Positions 13,763 to 27,730 of a stretch of 64,000 nt of DNA are shown here, in pieces. The DNA is taken from NCBI GenBank assembly GCA_017163975.1, contig JAFFSR010000136.1, positions 6,073,501-6,137,500 on the forward strand, written 5' to 3'. Each line of letters starts with the position of its first letter. The first letter of the stretch is position 1. The notes beneath the pieces are model-generated. The model did no database searches, was not told the DNA's origin, and worked only from the letters and a program-made list of their open reading frames with translations. Source of the stretch: Anastatus disparis (lineage: Eukaryota; Arthropoda; Insecta; Hymenoptera; Eupelmidae). The translations under genes were made by a program, and so were the position numbers.

Positions 13763-13952
13763 TTTTTTAACGTCGCTATATTAATGCTATTTTGTAATGC
13801 TAATCAGCGACGGAGCTCTAGAGTGTGTTTGTGAACTTCAGCACATGTAACGTACAGTGGTGCTTGTATAAATCAGCCGCAAGCGGGATTCGAAACTCAG
13901 ACCTCGAGATTATGAATCCAACGCCTCTACCGACTGAGCCACAGACCGGCTC
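13763..13952 (-). mobile_element. tRNA-derived SINE, copy 1
   Basis: Read on the minus strand, the head begins GAGCCGGTCTGTGGCTCAG. It includes an A-box-like TGGCTCAGTCGG and a B-box-like sequence damaged to GAGTTTCGAATCCC, with one extra T. The loop TTCGTAA is mutated to TTCATAA. The body follows: CAAGCACCACTGTACGTTAC, then a CCGTCGCTGATTAGC segment. The tail is GCGACGTTAAAAAAG and A-rich. Same family as the copies at 21.5, 27.5, 42.2, 49.0, 56.7 and 58.0 kb. Confidence 0.85.
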
Positions 13953-13954
13953 AA

Positions 13955-16900
13955 ATTTTCAATATGATCTGCATGTTATTTTATTAACCAATAGGGTGTA
14001 TGTATATAAATACGCACTCATGAAAAGAATTTACCTATAAAAATAGTAGTGAGAATCAGAAACCTTATATATTTTTAGGCTGGTTCATTAATGCTACCTT
14101 TAAATTTTATTAAATATGACAAAGTTAAAAATTTTACCCAATTATTTTTATGCTACACCGCAGTAATTAATACAATACTGCTTTGTAAAATTTATGATAT
14201 ATCATAATGGTAATTAAGAAAAAAACATTGTCGTAATTTGTATGCAGCATCTCAGTGTTTATAAAAAATAAAATACGTAAAATATTCAAAGTACTACTAT
14301 AAATACAAAAGTTTTGTTTTTAATTTATTTGTTTTCTTTCAGCTGATTTCTTTGATTATAATGAAGATATGATTAAAAATACTATTGAATGTTGCTTATT
14401 TTTTATTAAGAATAAAAATTTTCTAAAATTAAATACGATGACTCTTGCAGTTGAATATTATTTTTTAATATAAATGGTATTTGAAAATATATTACATGTT
14501 AAAAAAATATGATTTCATACATCTGTAAATTAACATATTTTATGATGTCCAGAAAGAACCCAATTCCAAGGTTTAAAAATTATTTTTTGGAAAATTTTTA
14601 AACGTTCGATTAACGATTCGTTTACTATTGGAGAATAAATTGTCGATATTTTCTTGAAAAAAACAAAAGAAAATAAATCGTTCCTACCTGTACATACGTA
14701 CTTACATATTCACTTTAAAAAATAATGTACTTTAATTTCTTAAATTTTAAAACGTTTCTATTCTGTTATTTCGGAAAGTTTATTTTCACCATTATAGAAC
14801 TTTTTCTAAAAAGAAAAGAAAAAAATAAAAATAAAAATTAATTACCAATATCATAAATTATGATTCATAATACTCATTAAATTAAAAATCATAACGTTAT
14901 GTCTAAAATTACATTAATTTAAAGTAAACGTTAACAATTTTTTTCGCCATAAAATGGTGCATTATAAATCGTAAATCAATCCAATTATTAATATCACGAA
15001 AGAAAATTAATATTTTTTTTCCCACTGATTAGTAAATAAAATTGTTTTCAAATTACGTAATACTGTTTTTTTTTTAAATTTTATTAAATATATAAGTAAG
15101 AACAAATTGCAACATGAAAAAATCATCATATGATTTAGCAAACATTAAATATTTGAATATAACATAATTACGCAATAAATTTGTACATCACCCAAGAAAA
15201 AGAAACTATCTAATACATTCTGCAAACAAGTTAAACCTCACATCGGCAATTTAATGCTAAACTTAAACATGTTTAACCTTAATTATCATCTTAAATACTA
15301 ATAATGAACATTATGTACAAACATATTTGCAGTAACTATATTACTTCTGTATCACATTATAATAATTAATATAATTTCATAGACACATGGGTATACCCTT
15401 TATCCTTTACGAATTTGTCTCTAATATAGATTATAGTATAGCGGCAATCTAAAGTAAATGCAACGTTCTATTATATTGCCGTATCTGGAATATTATGAAA
15501 GATTCACGTAGCACTTGAATCCTAATTAATTTAAAGTGTATGCATTGTAAAGTTTACTTGTATTTTAGTTTACTTTGAGAGTTAACGCTGTATTATATTT
15601 AATTATAAGCAACGTAACGTCATATCATAATACTCTTGGAATTCATAATTTAATTTTATTTCAAAATATGATCGATAACTGATATTAAATAAATGTTATG
15701 TTATAATATAATTAAAACATTATGAAATTGTTATAATGGCTCAATTTAAATTTAATAAGTTAATCGATGTGCTTTCATGTTAATAATTAAAAATATTATA
15801 TATTGATTAAACATTTCATAAATTTATTGTTTCTTCTTTTAAATTGATATATGAATAAACGTTTATAATTATATCTTATAAATATTAATTAATATATTTT
15901 TATACTGAGTATTTTAATATTTGCTAAGTTAATGTAGTTTATAAATATAATAAGCAAGCGTCATAGTATACAACACAAAAAGAAAAAAATATATATATAA
16001 GAGAGAAACAGGAAGAGATTGCAGAGAACGAGAGGGACAGAGTAAGAGGAGTGTACAGATATATAGGTAAATGCAACGTGAATTGCTTTGGAATGAAAAA
16101 ACAAAAGGAAGAAAATCGAGGCTATTAACTGTTATGTGCTTGTATAATAAGTAATTATGTCTTAACTATAAGCACATGTATATAACGTTCTTCTCCGTCT
16201 ACTTTGTTCATTTTATATTTATTGAAGTCCACTCGATTACTATTATCCTATCGTCGTTAATTTTAAATTTATTATTAATTTTTCTATAAATTTCTATATA
16301 TTTTATTTTACTTTCACTTTTTTATTTTTAGCTTAATCTACCGGAGTTCGTCGCTTTCTTTTAAATATTTATCGACAAATTTTTATCTGTATTATTTCCA
16401 TTTTTAGTGAGTCACATAAAACCACTATGCTCTACGTAATGGCTATACGAAGCATTGTTTTTGCATGTTGTCATGACTAATTTTTAAAAGTATATATATA
16501 GAAATAGTATACATTATGTTGTTAAATGTAATCAGAATTTAGTTGTATATGTGTGTGTTAGAATTTATCGAAGTCACGTTTTTCACGGTTTGAAAAATGT
16601 TTTTACGCCCGTCTAGAAAAATTAAAATTCATATTAAAATTACGAAAGTACAAATGAAAGTGAGCGTTACGTAACGTTGAATGTACCATCTTCTAGGTTT
16701 AATTTAACTTCGTATACGTTTTCTTAGACAATTTATACATAAATTAAAGTAATCTTTTAATAATATTGATATTGTGTAATTCATGACTGTTTATTTTTAA
16801 ATAATTATTTATTAGATAAAATATACGATAAAATGTTTAATACATGATTCAAAAAAATTTGTGAGCAAAGGTTAAAATTAATTTATACATAAAAATGAAA

Positions 16901-19900
16901 ATTTTTATTCCTTTCTTATAGTAAAAAATTAAAAACACTCGAAGAACTTGACATTTTGGAATTTTAAATTTCATTTCACACAAGTTTATAGCTCGAAAAA
17001 GTTCTTTTATAGCGCTACTTTTTCAAATTCTTCAAAAAAATATTGCATCAAGAGCGTGACATTACAAATTTTTTAGAATGCAATTTATCATCCTGAAATT
17101 GGAAGATCAATGTAAAATTCTTAACTTTCATGCAAGAATGTTTCAGATGATGATTTATTAGTTTATCTTATTAACTTGAAAAAAAGGTTGAAAATTTCAA
17201 ATCGATCAATAAATTAATTTTATTTTCAAATAATCGTTTCAGTCTAACTTTGATACATAGGTATGAAAAATTTTAGTGAATAAATTATATATTATGTTTA
17301 CTTTTTTTATTGATAAATTTCGTGACCTGAATTCGTGTCGACTGTAAACAAACTTTATACCGCTATTGATAAAAAATAAAGTTTTATTACTTTTTCTTAA
17401 CCCAAAAGGTGGTTAGAACGAGGAATAAATCTAAAATTAAAAATATTTTAAAAACATCACGAGTATTAACAATCTTTCTATTTCTTGAAATTAACTCTCT
17501 TCTTCTCTCACTTTATTGTCCCTCTTGTTTTTTTCACCTTATTCTTTTTTTACTATTTGTAAAAAGACTCTTCATTCTCCTTTTTTACCTTTATACGCCT
17601 CCAACATTTTTTGAAATAAAAAATTTTTTTTGTTTTCGTTATTTGACTCTTTGTATGATTTCATTTTTTTCTCCTCTTTTTTTCGTTGTCCTATTTCACT
17701 TGCAGTTACTTATGCCTTATTCGCTGGCATTCTTTTAACATTTGAGCGACGAACATTGTTTTGAGCATCTATGACACTTTCGTATTTTGATATTGAAATG
17801 TCAAATGAGTATCTTTCTTTTTCTCTTCTCTAAGACCTATTTATTTATTTTAATTCTTTATATTTGCTTTTGCATCGTGGTGATATTTTTGTAGAAATTA
17901 TTTCTTTAGTAGTTTTTAAAATATGAAAGGAATTTAAATAAAAATAATGACGACTTTTAAAAATAATATCCTAAAACTTGTTTTGGAATAAAGTGATTAA
18001 ATTTTTAGAGCTTCAGAAGAAGCGTACGTTGAAAGCATTAATTTAAGGAGAAAATAATTTATTTTTATTTTAGAAGAAGATAAGAATAAATATTAGTTTT
18101 CTAGAAGTTTAAATATTGCTAATATTGGAGACATTATAAAATGCTTAATGTAATTATAATATTTTAAAAATGTTGAATTTCGTCTCATTAGGCTTAATTA
18201 TAATTTCATACATGTTGATTTTAATGTACATTTTTAAAATAAAATAAAATAATTCCAGAGAATAATTCAAACAATAATAAATGATTTCGAAGTAGAAAGT
18301 TATAAAAAAAATTAAATATAATCCAAGCAATATGGTGCGTAAATTCAAATATTACAAATAACTCGAATTCATTTAAAAATTTATTTGTATAAAAGTTTTT
18401 TTACTATATTAATTATTCTCATTAGTAGCTGTGTAGCTGTTGTATTTAATTTTTGAAAGTAAAGTAGTTATGCTTACGAACATATTAATTCAACGTTGAA
18501 AAGTATTTCTCTGTGCAAATGTATTTTTATTTATACCTTAAACTTTCTATAATTATAGTTAAAAGAAATCAGCAAATTAACAAGTAATTGAATAATATTA
18601 CCAAAACAGTAGATGTGTAAACCAATAACAAAACAATTTTTTTGTCAATACGTAAAAACTTTTATAATTTAAAATATTAAAACCAAATTTTCTTTGCTAA
18701 TTGAAAATTAATATACTAATTTTATTTTTTTTAAATGAAAATCTAAGTAAATACATACATCGATACCGTTATATTTAAATTATTCCAGAATTTTTTATAA
18801 AACTTTCTTTCAAAATTTCCTAATCCATTAACAAAAGTTTTAAAAGAATTCTTAAAAGTCAAAAATAAGAAGTTTAAAGATAACCGTTTTCAGAATGAAA
18901 ACATTTTTGACATCACTTAAGTACAATGTATACATTCTTTCGTGTTTCTTATCATAATATCGTTGAATTGGTGTGAGGCATTCGCATTGTTTTCTTTAAA
19001 ATTTGGATTCATATATTGCTGTAAACTCATATCTTCAGTTATCTTTGAAAAATAGGTAAAAGATATGAAAATTTTAATTACACAGTTTTTACGAAATTTA
19101 TATTTACTCTATTTTATAAAAACATGTTAAATTGCTATAATTTACAAATTTAATTAACTAATTCTATACGTATAACAATTTATAAAGTAGAAATGTCTCA
19201 TGAAATATTTAAAAAATATACTTCATGAAGTTGAAGCTCACTGCAGCTTTCAAATATATATGTAATAAGTTACTGTAGTAATAAATAAATATTTCAATAT
19301 TCAAATTTTTCTTTATTTTATTTATTACTCTTTATAACAAACATAATATATTACAAACATCTCGTGAGAAAGAAGCGAATGGAATCAATATAAATAAAAT
19401 CAATTGAAAATAATTTAAATCGCTATTGATTTAAATGGTTTCTTCCTGACAGGCTAAGCTCTTATACTATCAATCAGCAAAAACAAAAGATTTTTGTACA
19501 TTATATTGCAATACAGACGAGTTGACAAATCCAGTTTTCTTAATTAGGAATGTAATATTTTTTACATATATCTTAAAGTTGATTAAATGTTATAGTTCAA
19601 CATTTTAAAATGTTTAATAAAAGAACTTGTGTTGGTTTTTCAAAAAATAGATTAAAAAAATCTAAATGTCTTTGAAAAGTTGAATAAAAAAATTATTAAA
19701 TACAGTTGCACCTCTAAAATCTCCTTTGAAAATTTTTTTTAATGGAATCTTTAACTTTTACAATCAAACATCTTTATAATGCTTCGGCATCATGTAAAAA
19801 TCATTTTGATATATCGTATTTCCAGAGGGGTAAAATAGAGTGTATATATGACTATTAAAATTATATACTCCTATTATCTATTAGTTTTGTGCGCACCACC

Positions 19901-21540
19901 CGACGCGCAGATAAATTACCTCAATGAGGCCAGTGGCAAATATGTTTATCGCGAAAATACACACGCGACCGTGGCACGAATCAAGTTTATTTTACGTAAT
20001 CTCACCTATAGCTTATAACTTCAAAATTTTTTTCTCTAAATTTAAAGAAATTATTAAAAAATTCAAAGATTTGGATTAAGTTTGTATTTAAGATTTATTG
20101 GATACAAGCTTTAAGTTTTAGTGTATCGTAAAATCCACGGTTAAAAGTTCACGTGCAGAGGGAAAATTTTGTTGATGCATTTTCTGGATTAGATTTTCCG
20201 ATAACTTTTGTTACTAAATGAGCTTAGGACAGATTTTAAACTTACTTTTGGGTTTTGCTAAGACATTTACGGTCTTTAACTTACCAGTTTACTGGTACTT
20301 TGGCTGTAAACTTTTATTGGAATTAAAGTTTTTAGGGAACTTGTATTTTAGTATTTACAGTTTTTAAATAATTTACAGTTCTATTCTGACAAAAATTTTA
20401 ATATTATCAAACTGGTTATTTTTCAAAATTCAATATAGAATTTATATATTTTGAGAGTATTAATACATTTTTTAAAATTAAAAGTTAATAAAGATTCTAA
20501 GAATGTTTCAACTTTAATTTTTATAAAATTTGTATTTGTATAGTTATTTTATAAAATTACAAAGAAAATAAAAAAATATTTTTTCTCGAGATATTAATTA
20601 TATCATTTAAAAAAAAGTTGAATAATTAAATTTTTGTAATAATTAAAGAAAGTTCTATGAAAAGTTGACAAAAGCTATAAATTTAATAAAGTTAATTATG
20701 TAAAATACTTAGTTTATATGCTTCAAGACCCACTTTTTAACTTTGCAAATTTAATTTTATTAGTTAAATTCTCAAAGTTTTATACGCCATATAAAATTAA
20801 TACTGAAATCTCAGACAATACTGTTTATTTTGAGAAATAAAATAATTAATATTAATAATTTTTGCTTGAAATTATTATTTTGTTTGGCTTATAAATCAAA
20901 TTATATTTATTTGTTCAAGAAATAATTTACAGTTTTATTACTGAAGTTTTCATATTTTGTTAATTCAAAAAATTTTTAGGGTGGTTTTATAAAATTCCAT
21001 TTGAAATTTCATTTGATCTTTCTCTTGAATCAAAGGATAAAAATTAATTTCTATTATGTTTGAGCAGATTTTTCTTTTCATTAATAATATATTTTATTTA
21101 AAATCAAGTATTTCATTGAGTAAAAAGACATTTTGTATAAATTGAAGCGAAAATACCACGATTTTTAGATAAGAATATTTTTCAATAAGTGAATTTAGTT
21201 TTGTGATAAGGTGACCATTTTTTCTCCATATTTTATTCAAATTTTAAGATACACTGAAAAGATATATTTAATCCAATCAAATTATTTTAATTTTGGTTTC
21301 AAACAATTTGTTTTAATTGGATAGATTTTTTTTTAAGTAAATGGTTTCACGGAATATGTTCGGAAAAAAAGTAATTTGCTGACGCAAACAAAATGTTAAT
21401 TTTAAAGTTATTCTATCCTCGGATAGGAACATCTAAACCAACAATCGATTTCAGGATAATATTTAGATATTTTCTATTTTTCTATTGGTTTTAAAATATT
21501 TTTGTTTTTATTATCTAGCATACATAAATAATATGGATGA
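13955..21540. other. 7.5 kb AT-rich stretch, no gene seen
   Basis: Long A/T-rich sequence with only short open frames. A moderately GC-richer block at about 19,885-19,985 (GCGCACCACCCGACGCGCAG, then GACCGTGGCACGAATC) stands out sharply from its surroundings. It could be a conserved non-coding or regulatory element. It has no long open frame and no tRNA-like box structure. A GA-rich patch lies near 16,000-16,050. Confidence 0.45.
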
Positions 21541-21546
21541 ATAAAA

Positions 21547-21755
21547 GAGGTTGTCAGTGGCTCACTCGGTAGAACGTTGGATTCGTATTCTCGACAGCTC
21601 GAGTTCGAATCCAGCTCTCGGCCGATTGATACTGATACAGGCACCACTGTACGTTGCATGTGCTCAAGTTCATAAACACACTGAAACGATCTCCATCGCT
21701 AATTAGTATCGCAATGATAGCATAAACACAGCGACGTTAAACAAAATAAAAATTA
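21547..21755 (+). mobile_element. tRNA-derived SINE, copy 2
   Basis: The head GAGGTTGTCAGTGGCTCAC leads into a tRNA-like region with A-box-like TGGCTCACTCGGTAG and B-box-like GAGTTCGAATCC. The body contains GGCACCACTGTACGTTGCAT and TCGCTAATTAGTATCGCAAT. It ends GCGACGTTAAACAAAATAAA, followed by an A/T-rich tail and an ATT microsatellite (about 21,762-21,782). A 61-codon minus-strand frame across it is an artefact. Confidence 0.88.
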
Positions 21756-21924
21756 TACTATTATTATTATTATTCGTATAATCGTGCATAAAAAGCATAT
21801 AAATCCAAACTTTCATTTTTTTTCAATTATAAATTAACATTAGTATATAAAGTATTGTGAAAACTCATATTTCATAAGTTGCGAATCTCATCCAAAAAAC
21901 TAGGTTAAATTCACTTGGGGATAT

Positions 21925-21991
21925 AGCTTCTCGGGCGAATTCGATATACTGAAACTTAATAGCGCTCTTGGGGGAGTATATACGAGAAGCT
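21925..21991. other. Inverted repeat capable of a hairpin, followed by T-run
   Basis: AGCTTCTCG at 21,925-21,933 is the exact reverse complement of CGAGAAGCT at 21,983-21,991. A second, imperfect pairing (GATATAC with GTATATA) lies just inside. The sequence after it is a T-rich run, as seen at RNA polymerase III stops, but no A/B boxes are visible upstream. It may be a structured RNA or chance. Confidence 0.25.
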
Positions 21992-22865
21992 TTTTTTTAT
22001 TTTTTTTTCTTTCCCGTAGCCATTTTGAACTTCAAATTTTTGTAAATACGGTAACTAATGTTTGATAGTTTTCACATAAATAAATTTATTATTATTACTT
22101 TATTTATATATTTTTTGTTTTATTTAAATTGCAATGTATGACTTCAAATTATTTGATTTTCTTTGAATTGAAAATGAAAAATATGTAGGTATATATTTAA
22201 ATTCGATCGTTCAATTTTCATTCAATTGCTTTTTTCTGATACGATGCATTCCAAATTTTTATTTATACACGTCAACTCAAATAAAAATTTCATGCAGCTA
22301 AAAATTCGTTTATCAATAAATCTGTCAACATACCCAGAATTTTTTATTTTATAATGTCACTTTCGAAAAATTATATTTTTATTATTAAATGTTAAACATT
22401 AATCGAAATTATTTTCAATATTAAATACAAAAATAATAGAAATTTGAATAAGTATGGTGTTGTACGGTATTTTTAGAAACGTACTAAACATATACATCTG
22501 ATTAGCATAAAAAAGGTAGATAAAAAAGCATGGAAAAAAAAGATAATTTTTTTTGTATTTGGTATTCCTTTGTCGATCATGCATATGGAATACACCAGCG
22601 TATTTCACATATCTTCTTAGATATGAAAACAAAAAAAAAATATAAGCAAAGTTATAGAATATTATTACTCAACAATATAGAAAATGGAGGAATGAGAGCA
22701 TGTAATCGACATAAAGTTTTAAAACGACGAATGTACTTTGTTGTGAGAACAAAAGCATAATAACTATTTTAATTAGAAAGTTTATATTTTGAATAAATAA
22801 AAAAATTCATCCAAATTTTCATATATTAGTGTTATTATGATTTTCTTATTTTTTATTATATCGTT
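21992..22865. other. AT-rich stretch, no gene seen
   Basis: Short overlapping frames on both strands at about 22,400-22,760 mirror each other and have no recognisable motif. No feature is supported. Confidence 0.45.
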
Positions 22866-22867
22866 TG

Positions 22868-23225
22868 TTGAGCGATATCTTGTTTTTGGCTGAACGAAGT
22901 GACAACTCATCTTTTGTTGAAGAAAAAAGTGATATGTCCTTTGTAGTCGAAGAACAGTGGAACATCGTCTGTGACCCAAGAAAGGTGATATCCATCCAGA
23001 TGATAAAAATTAACAATTAATTTTTTTCATTTAATAGCAGTTACATTGATAATATTAATTACTTGTATTTTTTAAAACATTTAATCAATTTATTATTATT
23101 TATTAATAAATAATACAACTTAAAATTTTTTTTATCCAGTTTATACACTTTCTTCAACTACAATTGACATATGACCTTTTTTCGACTACAAAATCTGAAT
23201 GTCACCTTCTTCGTACTGCAATCAA
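22868..23225. repeat. Facing arrays of a 28-30-bp degenerate repeat, locus 1
   Basis: The left part (about 22,868-23,000) holds five units built on GGTGATATCTCG plus TTTGTAGTCGAAGAA-like sequence. Their cores are near 22,872, 22,899, 22,929, 22,957 and 22,984. The right part (about 23,148-23,220) carries two to three units in the opposite orientation (CTTCAACTACAATTGACATA, then TTTTCGACTACAAAATCTGA). The spacer is AT-rich. The same arrangement recurs at 32.8-33.3 kb, so this is probably a foldback transposon with subterminal tandem repeats, not coding sequence. A 65-codon frame through the left arm is a by-product of the repeat. Confidence 0.6.
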
Positions 23226-26200
23226 AATTATTACAATATTTTTCTGAATAAACGATATATTAATCTTTAAATATATATTATATATTTGAAAAAAAAGTTT
23301 TTTTAATTCCTATCTACAGAATAAATTGTCCTCATTCCTTCTACTTATACCGTTGGGACCCCTATTTCAGCACATCTTTGCATTAATTTAAATTTGCATA
23401 CATCAGCACTCAAAATGCTCGGTATTAAAAAATAAAAGTTTAAATTTATACATTTATGAAACTTAAAACAAAAACAAAAATAAATTTCTACAAAGAAAGA
23501 AAAAACAATATTTTTTTAAAATTTTCTTTTCTTCTTTTATTCCTAAATCTTTACAATCTACATTTCCTATTCTTTGAAAAAAAAACTAACAATGGCACAG
23601 AAACACCATTAAAGATTTACAAAGAGTAAAAAAGCTAGTCTTAAGAACTTTGTGTACTTTTTAAAAGTTTTACAACCCCTTGACAATTTCCTTCTATCGA
23701 ATTCCATTCTTGCAAGCGCTAGTTGCATATATGCATGCAATTTAATGAAAAAAAAAAAAAATCACTGTAGAGAGTACAAAGCACGAAAAAAATTTACGCA
23801 TAATTTCCGTGCACGCAAACCTTCCAAAAGGGGGAGATTATGAAAAGAGAACTAGAACTTCCTGTCGACACTTGACCTTGTGTATAACGAAATTTTTAGT
23901 ACACCTACGCATTATACCACGCAAACATACTATGTATTACACACATATTTCATAGAATTTTTTTCTTTATTGTTTATGAGTACGTATTTATCAAAAAATT
24001 GTTGCCTTGCACACGAGCATTAAATATTTATTAAATATACAATAATCATATATCTTTTCTTCGAAGCGACAAATTACGAATTTAACAAATATTAATTGTG
24101 CGTACGACGCGGAATTGCGTTATTGCGCAAAATGACACTGATTTCAAGCAACTATAATTGCTGTACGAATGCAAATTCCGTGCGAGTTTTAGCGGCGCTC
24201 CATTTAACGAAAAAAAGAAGTATTATGTATAGGCAATAATTGCAAAGGATTGAATATACGAAAAGTTTATCAATTTCATAAATGAGTTGCGCGATTTTTG
24301 ATTAGTAAACAATTTTTTAAAATTTAGTATGAATTATAGTTAAACTTATTTTATGATGTACACATTATTTTGTGGTTTTCCTTTTTATGATGGTTCCGGT
24401 GTTAACAATTTTTCTTTACGGATACCTGGTTTTAATGTTGAACGACTGTAAAAGAGTGACTGACATAAATTTTGTGGGTCATTATGCGCACATTTCCATA
24501 ATTCATCGAATGTAGTTGAACATATTTTGAAAGGTCAATCCAATTATTGCCAGAAAAAATGGATTTTTTTTGTTCATCTGTAGTTTTAACAGCATTTTAA
24601 AGATATGTTTTTAATGGAGCTTTTATTTAAAATTTCGTAAATTTTAATGTGTTTTGAAATTTAGTTTAATAAATAATTAAAAATTTTGGTGTTTTAGCCA
24701 AGAAAGAGAGGAATAAATTAGATTAGGCATTAAAAACATTGAGCTTGAAAATTAATTAAAAGCAAATTTACGACTAACACAAATTTTAAAATAAGGCATA
24801 TCATGTATCATTACAGATAAGCATAAAAAAATGGTGTTTAATTTTTGGATTAAAGCCAACAAAATTCCTTGTGAATTTCATTAAAAAAGAAAAATTCAAA
24901 TAACAAATTTTTAAATAAATTTCAAAATTATTTTACTTATAAACAGTAAACTGATAAATTTTTTATCATATTATTAAAATATACTTTAATTCATTACAAT
25001 TAATCATATAAATACATCCGAATTAACCACTTTCTATATACAATTGATTAAAAAACAGCTTAACTAAGAGTTTCTAATTGTTTAAACTTGAACGAAAGAT
25101 TAAGCTTGACAAGACGTATACAGCAAATATACGTAGATAAAGTATGTTTAAAAAAAAACTAAGTTACCTTAATTCAAGCATAATACTATATGGCACAAGC
25201 TATCCTAGTATTAATTAGGATGCCATGTGACGCAGTAAAAGCGTTACATAACTTCATTTAAACTAGTCAGACCCTTTTCTGGCTTTAAACCCCCTCTTTA
25301 ACACAACGTATATATATATGTTTTCGTTTAATTAATTTTAAACATAGAGTGCACAAATAGAACAATAATATTAACAAATTATTAATTATAAGCTTTATAC
25401 AATTATGTTTTACATATTTTAGTGCTATGTATTTCATATTTTTAAGATTCTTAATAATATAAAAACAATATTAAAAGTTTATAATTTATTTAACGTTAAT
25501 TAAGATTTTCTTATTTATTCTACATTGAACAAAAGCTTCTATTTATTTACTAAACTACTATTTAACAAAAGCTTCTAGTTATTTCAACTTATATATCACA
25601 GTCAAAGTAAATAAATAAATTATTAAAATTTCGAAAAAGATTTTTACACATTAAATTTCAGCTGCGTTTTTATTGAACTTAGCATTATTGCAAAATGCAT
25701 GCCATGTGAGTACATTTGATTTTCTTTGTTTTTAACAAAGAACGACATAATTTAACTAGTGAATTTCTTTAAATTTCGAGCAAATTCAAAAGTGGTAAAG
25801 AAAATTATAAAGCATTCAAGACTCAATGCTTTTGAGATGAATTTAACGTTAAAAGAACTCAAGTATATTCGTTATATTCTATGCTTAATAAAAAAAAGTA
25901 TTTTAAATAAATTATATGAAAAAAAAGATTAATCTTTGAGACTTTCAATTTCTTTATGAATTTTTTTTAAAATAAATGATTAAAATAAAAGAAAAAAGAT
26001 AATTTTCTTCTGCTTTTTTAATAGTCTTTAATTTATAATTAGTCAAATTAAAGTTACTTTAACTTTTCAATATAATTTATTTTATTTTTTTCAATTCCTT
26101 CCATTGTAGATGAAAAAATTTGAAAAAAAATTCAACTTTTTCCTTACAACGTATACATTTCACTAATGATTGCTTTAAAATTCAAGGTACTTCTCAGTGT

Positions 26201-27528
26201 TTGCGCTAATACGGCAACAGAAAAAAAAGAATGCTTGCAGCAAAACAAAAGTTTTTATATGTAACAAAACTTTCGTGCAAGTATTTTAGATCTCGTATTT
26301 ATAAAGCACTTAATCTTTAGCCTTAAACACTTATGAAATTTACATACGATAGAAAATGCATACGAAAAGAACGTAGACTTGAGATAAAATAAAATAAACA
26401 ATGAAAGTGTATTTTTAAAGATTGATATATTCTAAAGATTATTTTTTTAAAATAAAAAATAAAATAAATATAAATCGACATAAAGCTAAAAGTCTCCCTT
26501 TACTATTTTAAGTTCAGCGCGACCATTAGTAGTGCATTAAAAATAAAAGCCAAGAGGCAAGTATCCCGCAAGCTTGTATTCTAAAGGCTCCTGAGCTTAA
26601 TAAAAAATGCTCGATATCGACACGGTTCTGGGCTTTCTGCGCTTGCGCACTTTAAACACACATATGTATAGATCATAAATTTACATATTGTGTATACGAG
26701 AAATGAATTTTAAAAGTTTCGTGTACACACTTGTAATCTTGAACGTACGTAGAAAATTATTGAAAAATAATGTAAAAGAAAGCTCTGAGTATATAAGAAA
26801 AAAAAAATAAGCTTGAGCTCTAATGGCTCTTGAACTCTTTAACACGCTTTAATATCACTGATGTTTAATAGTTATATATGTATGGGTTATTTTTGGGTCG
26901 CGCGCTCAAACGTTATAACGCCTCTCTTGCAATGTCGCAATATGCTAAAGCGCGTGTCTAACGAAGTAGGAGCAATATTAAATGATAAAATGAGAGACAC
27001 GACGAGAGAGAGAGAGAGGGATGTATGGTCGAATGTAATTTTCGGTATTATACGAAGCGACGTACATGGCTTATATGACGATGAGTGATGATCATCATCA
27101 TGAAGGGAGTTATACCGAGGGATATATAGGATGTTATGTACGAATTGATAAGCGACGCGTTATCACAGAATATATCCGGACCTTCTCTCATATACACTAA
27201 ATTATTAATATTAGCTTTTTAGGATTTATTTTAATTACAAATATTATTTACTTCATTTTAATACTACAATTGATAAAAAATTACGATTATCAAAAAGAAA
27301 AAATTTTTTTTTATTTAATTAATTGAAATTTAAATCTTTATTTTATATCTAAATTAATGTTATAAAGTTTATTTGTAAGAAGAAGAATTTGTGAATGAAA
27401 TATTTTTACATATTATATACCAATTTTTGTCCTTAAATTTCTAAAACTTTAATATAAAATTTAACTAGAGATTTAAATCGAAAAATATAATGGATTATAT
27501 TTTTATAACTGCTTATACAAAAATATTA
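23226..27528. other. 4.3 kb AT-rich stretch with scattered richer patches
   Basis: No gene is supported. Patches less AT-rich than the surroundings occur at about 24,060-24,215 (GTGCGTACGACGCGGAATTG), 25,180-25,300, 26,490-26,660 and 26,880-27,190. The last contains a 75-codon open frame through a GAGAGA run, which I do not believe is coding. These patches could be conserved regulatory elements. Nothing in them identifies a specific function. Confidence 0.4.
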
Positions 27529-27730
27529 GAGGTCTTGAGTGGCTCAGTCGGTAAAGTGTTGGATTCGTAATTTCGAGATCCCGAGTTCGAATCCCGCTCA
27601 CTGCGGCCTATTGATATAAGCACCACTATACGTTATACATGTGCTTTGTACACAAATACACTGAAGATCTCTGTCGCTAATTAACATCGCAATGATAGTA
27701 TAAAAACAATGACGTTAAAAAAATTTAAAA
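27529..27730 (+). mobile_element. tRNA-derived SINE, copy 3
   Basis: Good copy. The head GAGGTCTTGAGTGGCTCAG carries an A-box-like TGGCTCAGTCGG, an anticodon-loop-like TTCGTAA and a B-box-like GAGTTCGAATCCC. The body has AAGCACCACTATACGTTATA and TCGCTAATTAACATCGCAAT. It ends GACGTTAAAAAAATTTAAAA, an A-rich tail. It shows that the head, body and tail order is conserved across the family. Confidence 0.88.

Noticed and set aside
17409..17738. 109-codon plus-strand frame
   Set aside because: Mostly Phe/Leu/Ser from a pyrimidine-rich tract. It looks hydrophobic, but composition alone explains it.
26861..27088. 75-codon plus-strand frame
   Set aside because: It runs through a GAGAGA microsatellite (Arg-Glu repeats) and has no homologue I recognise.
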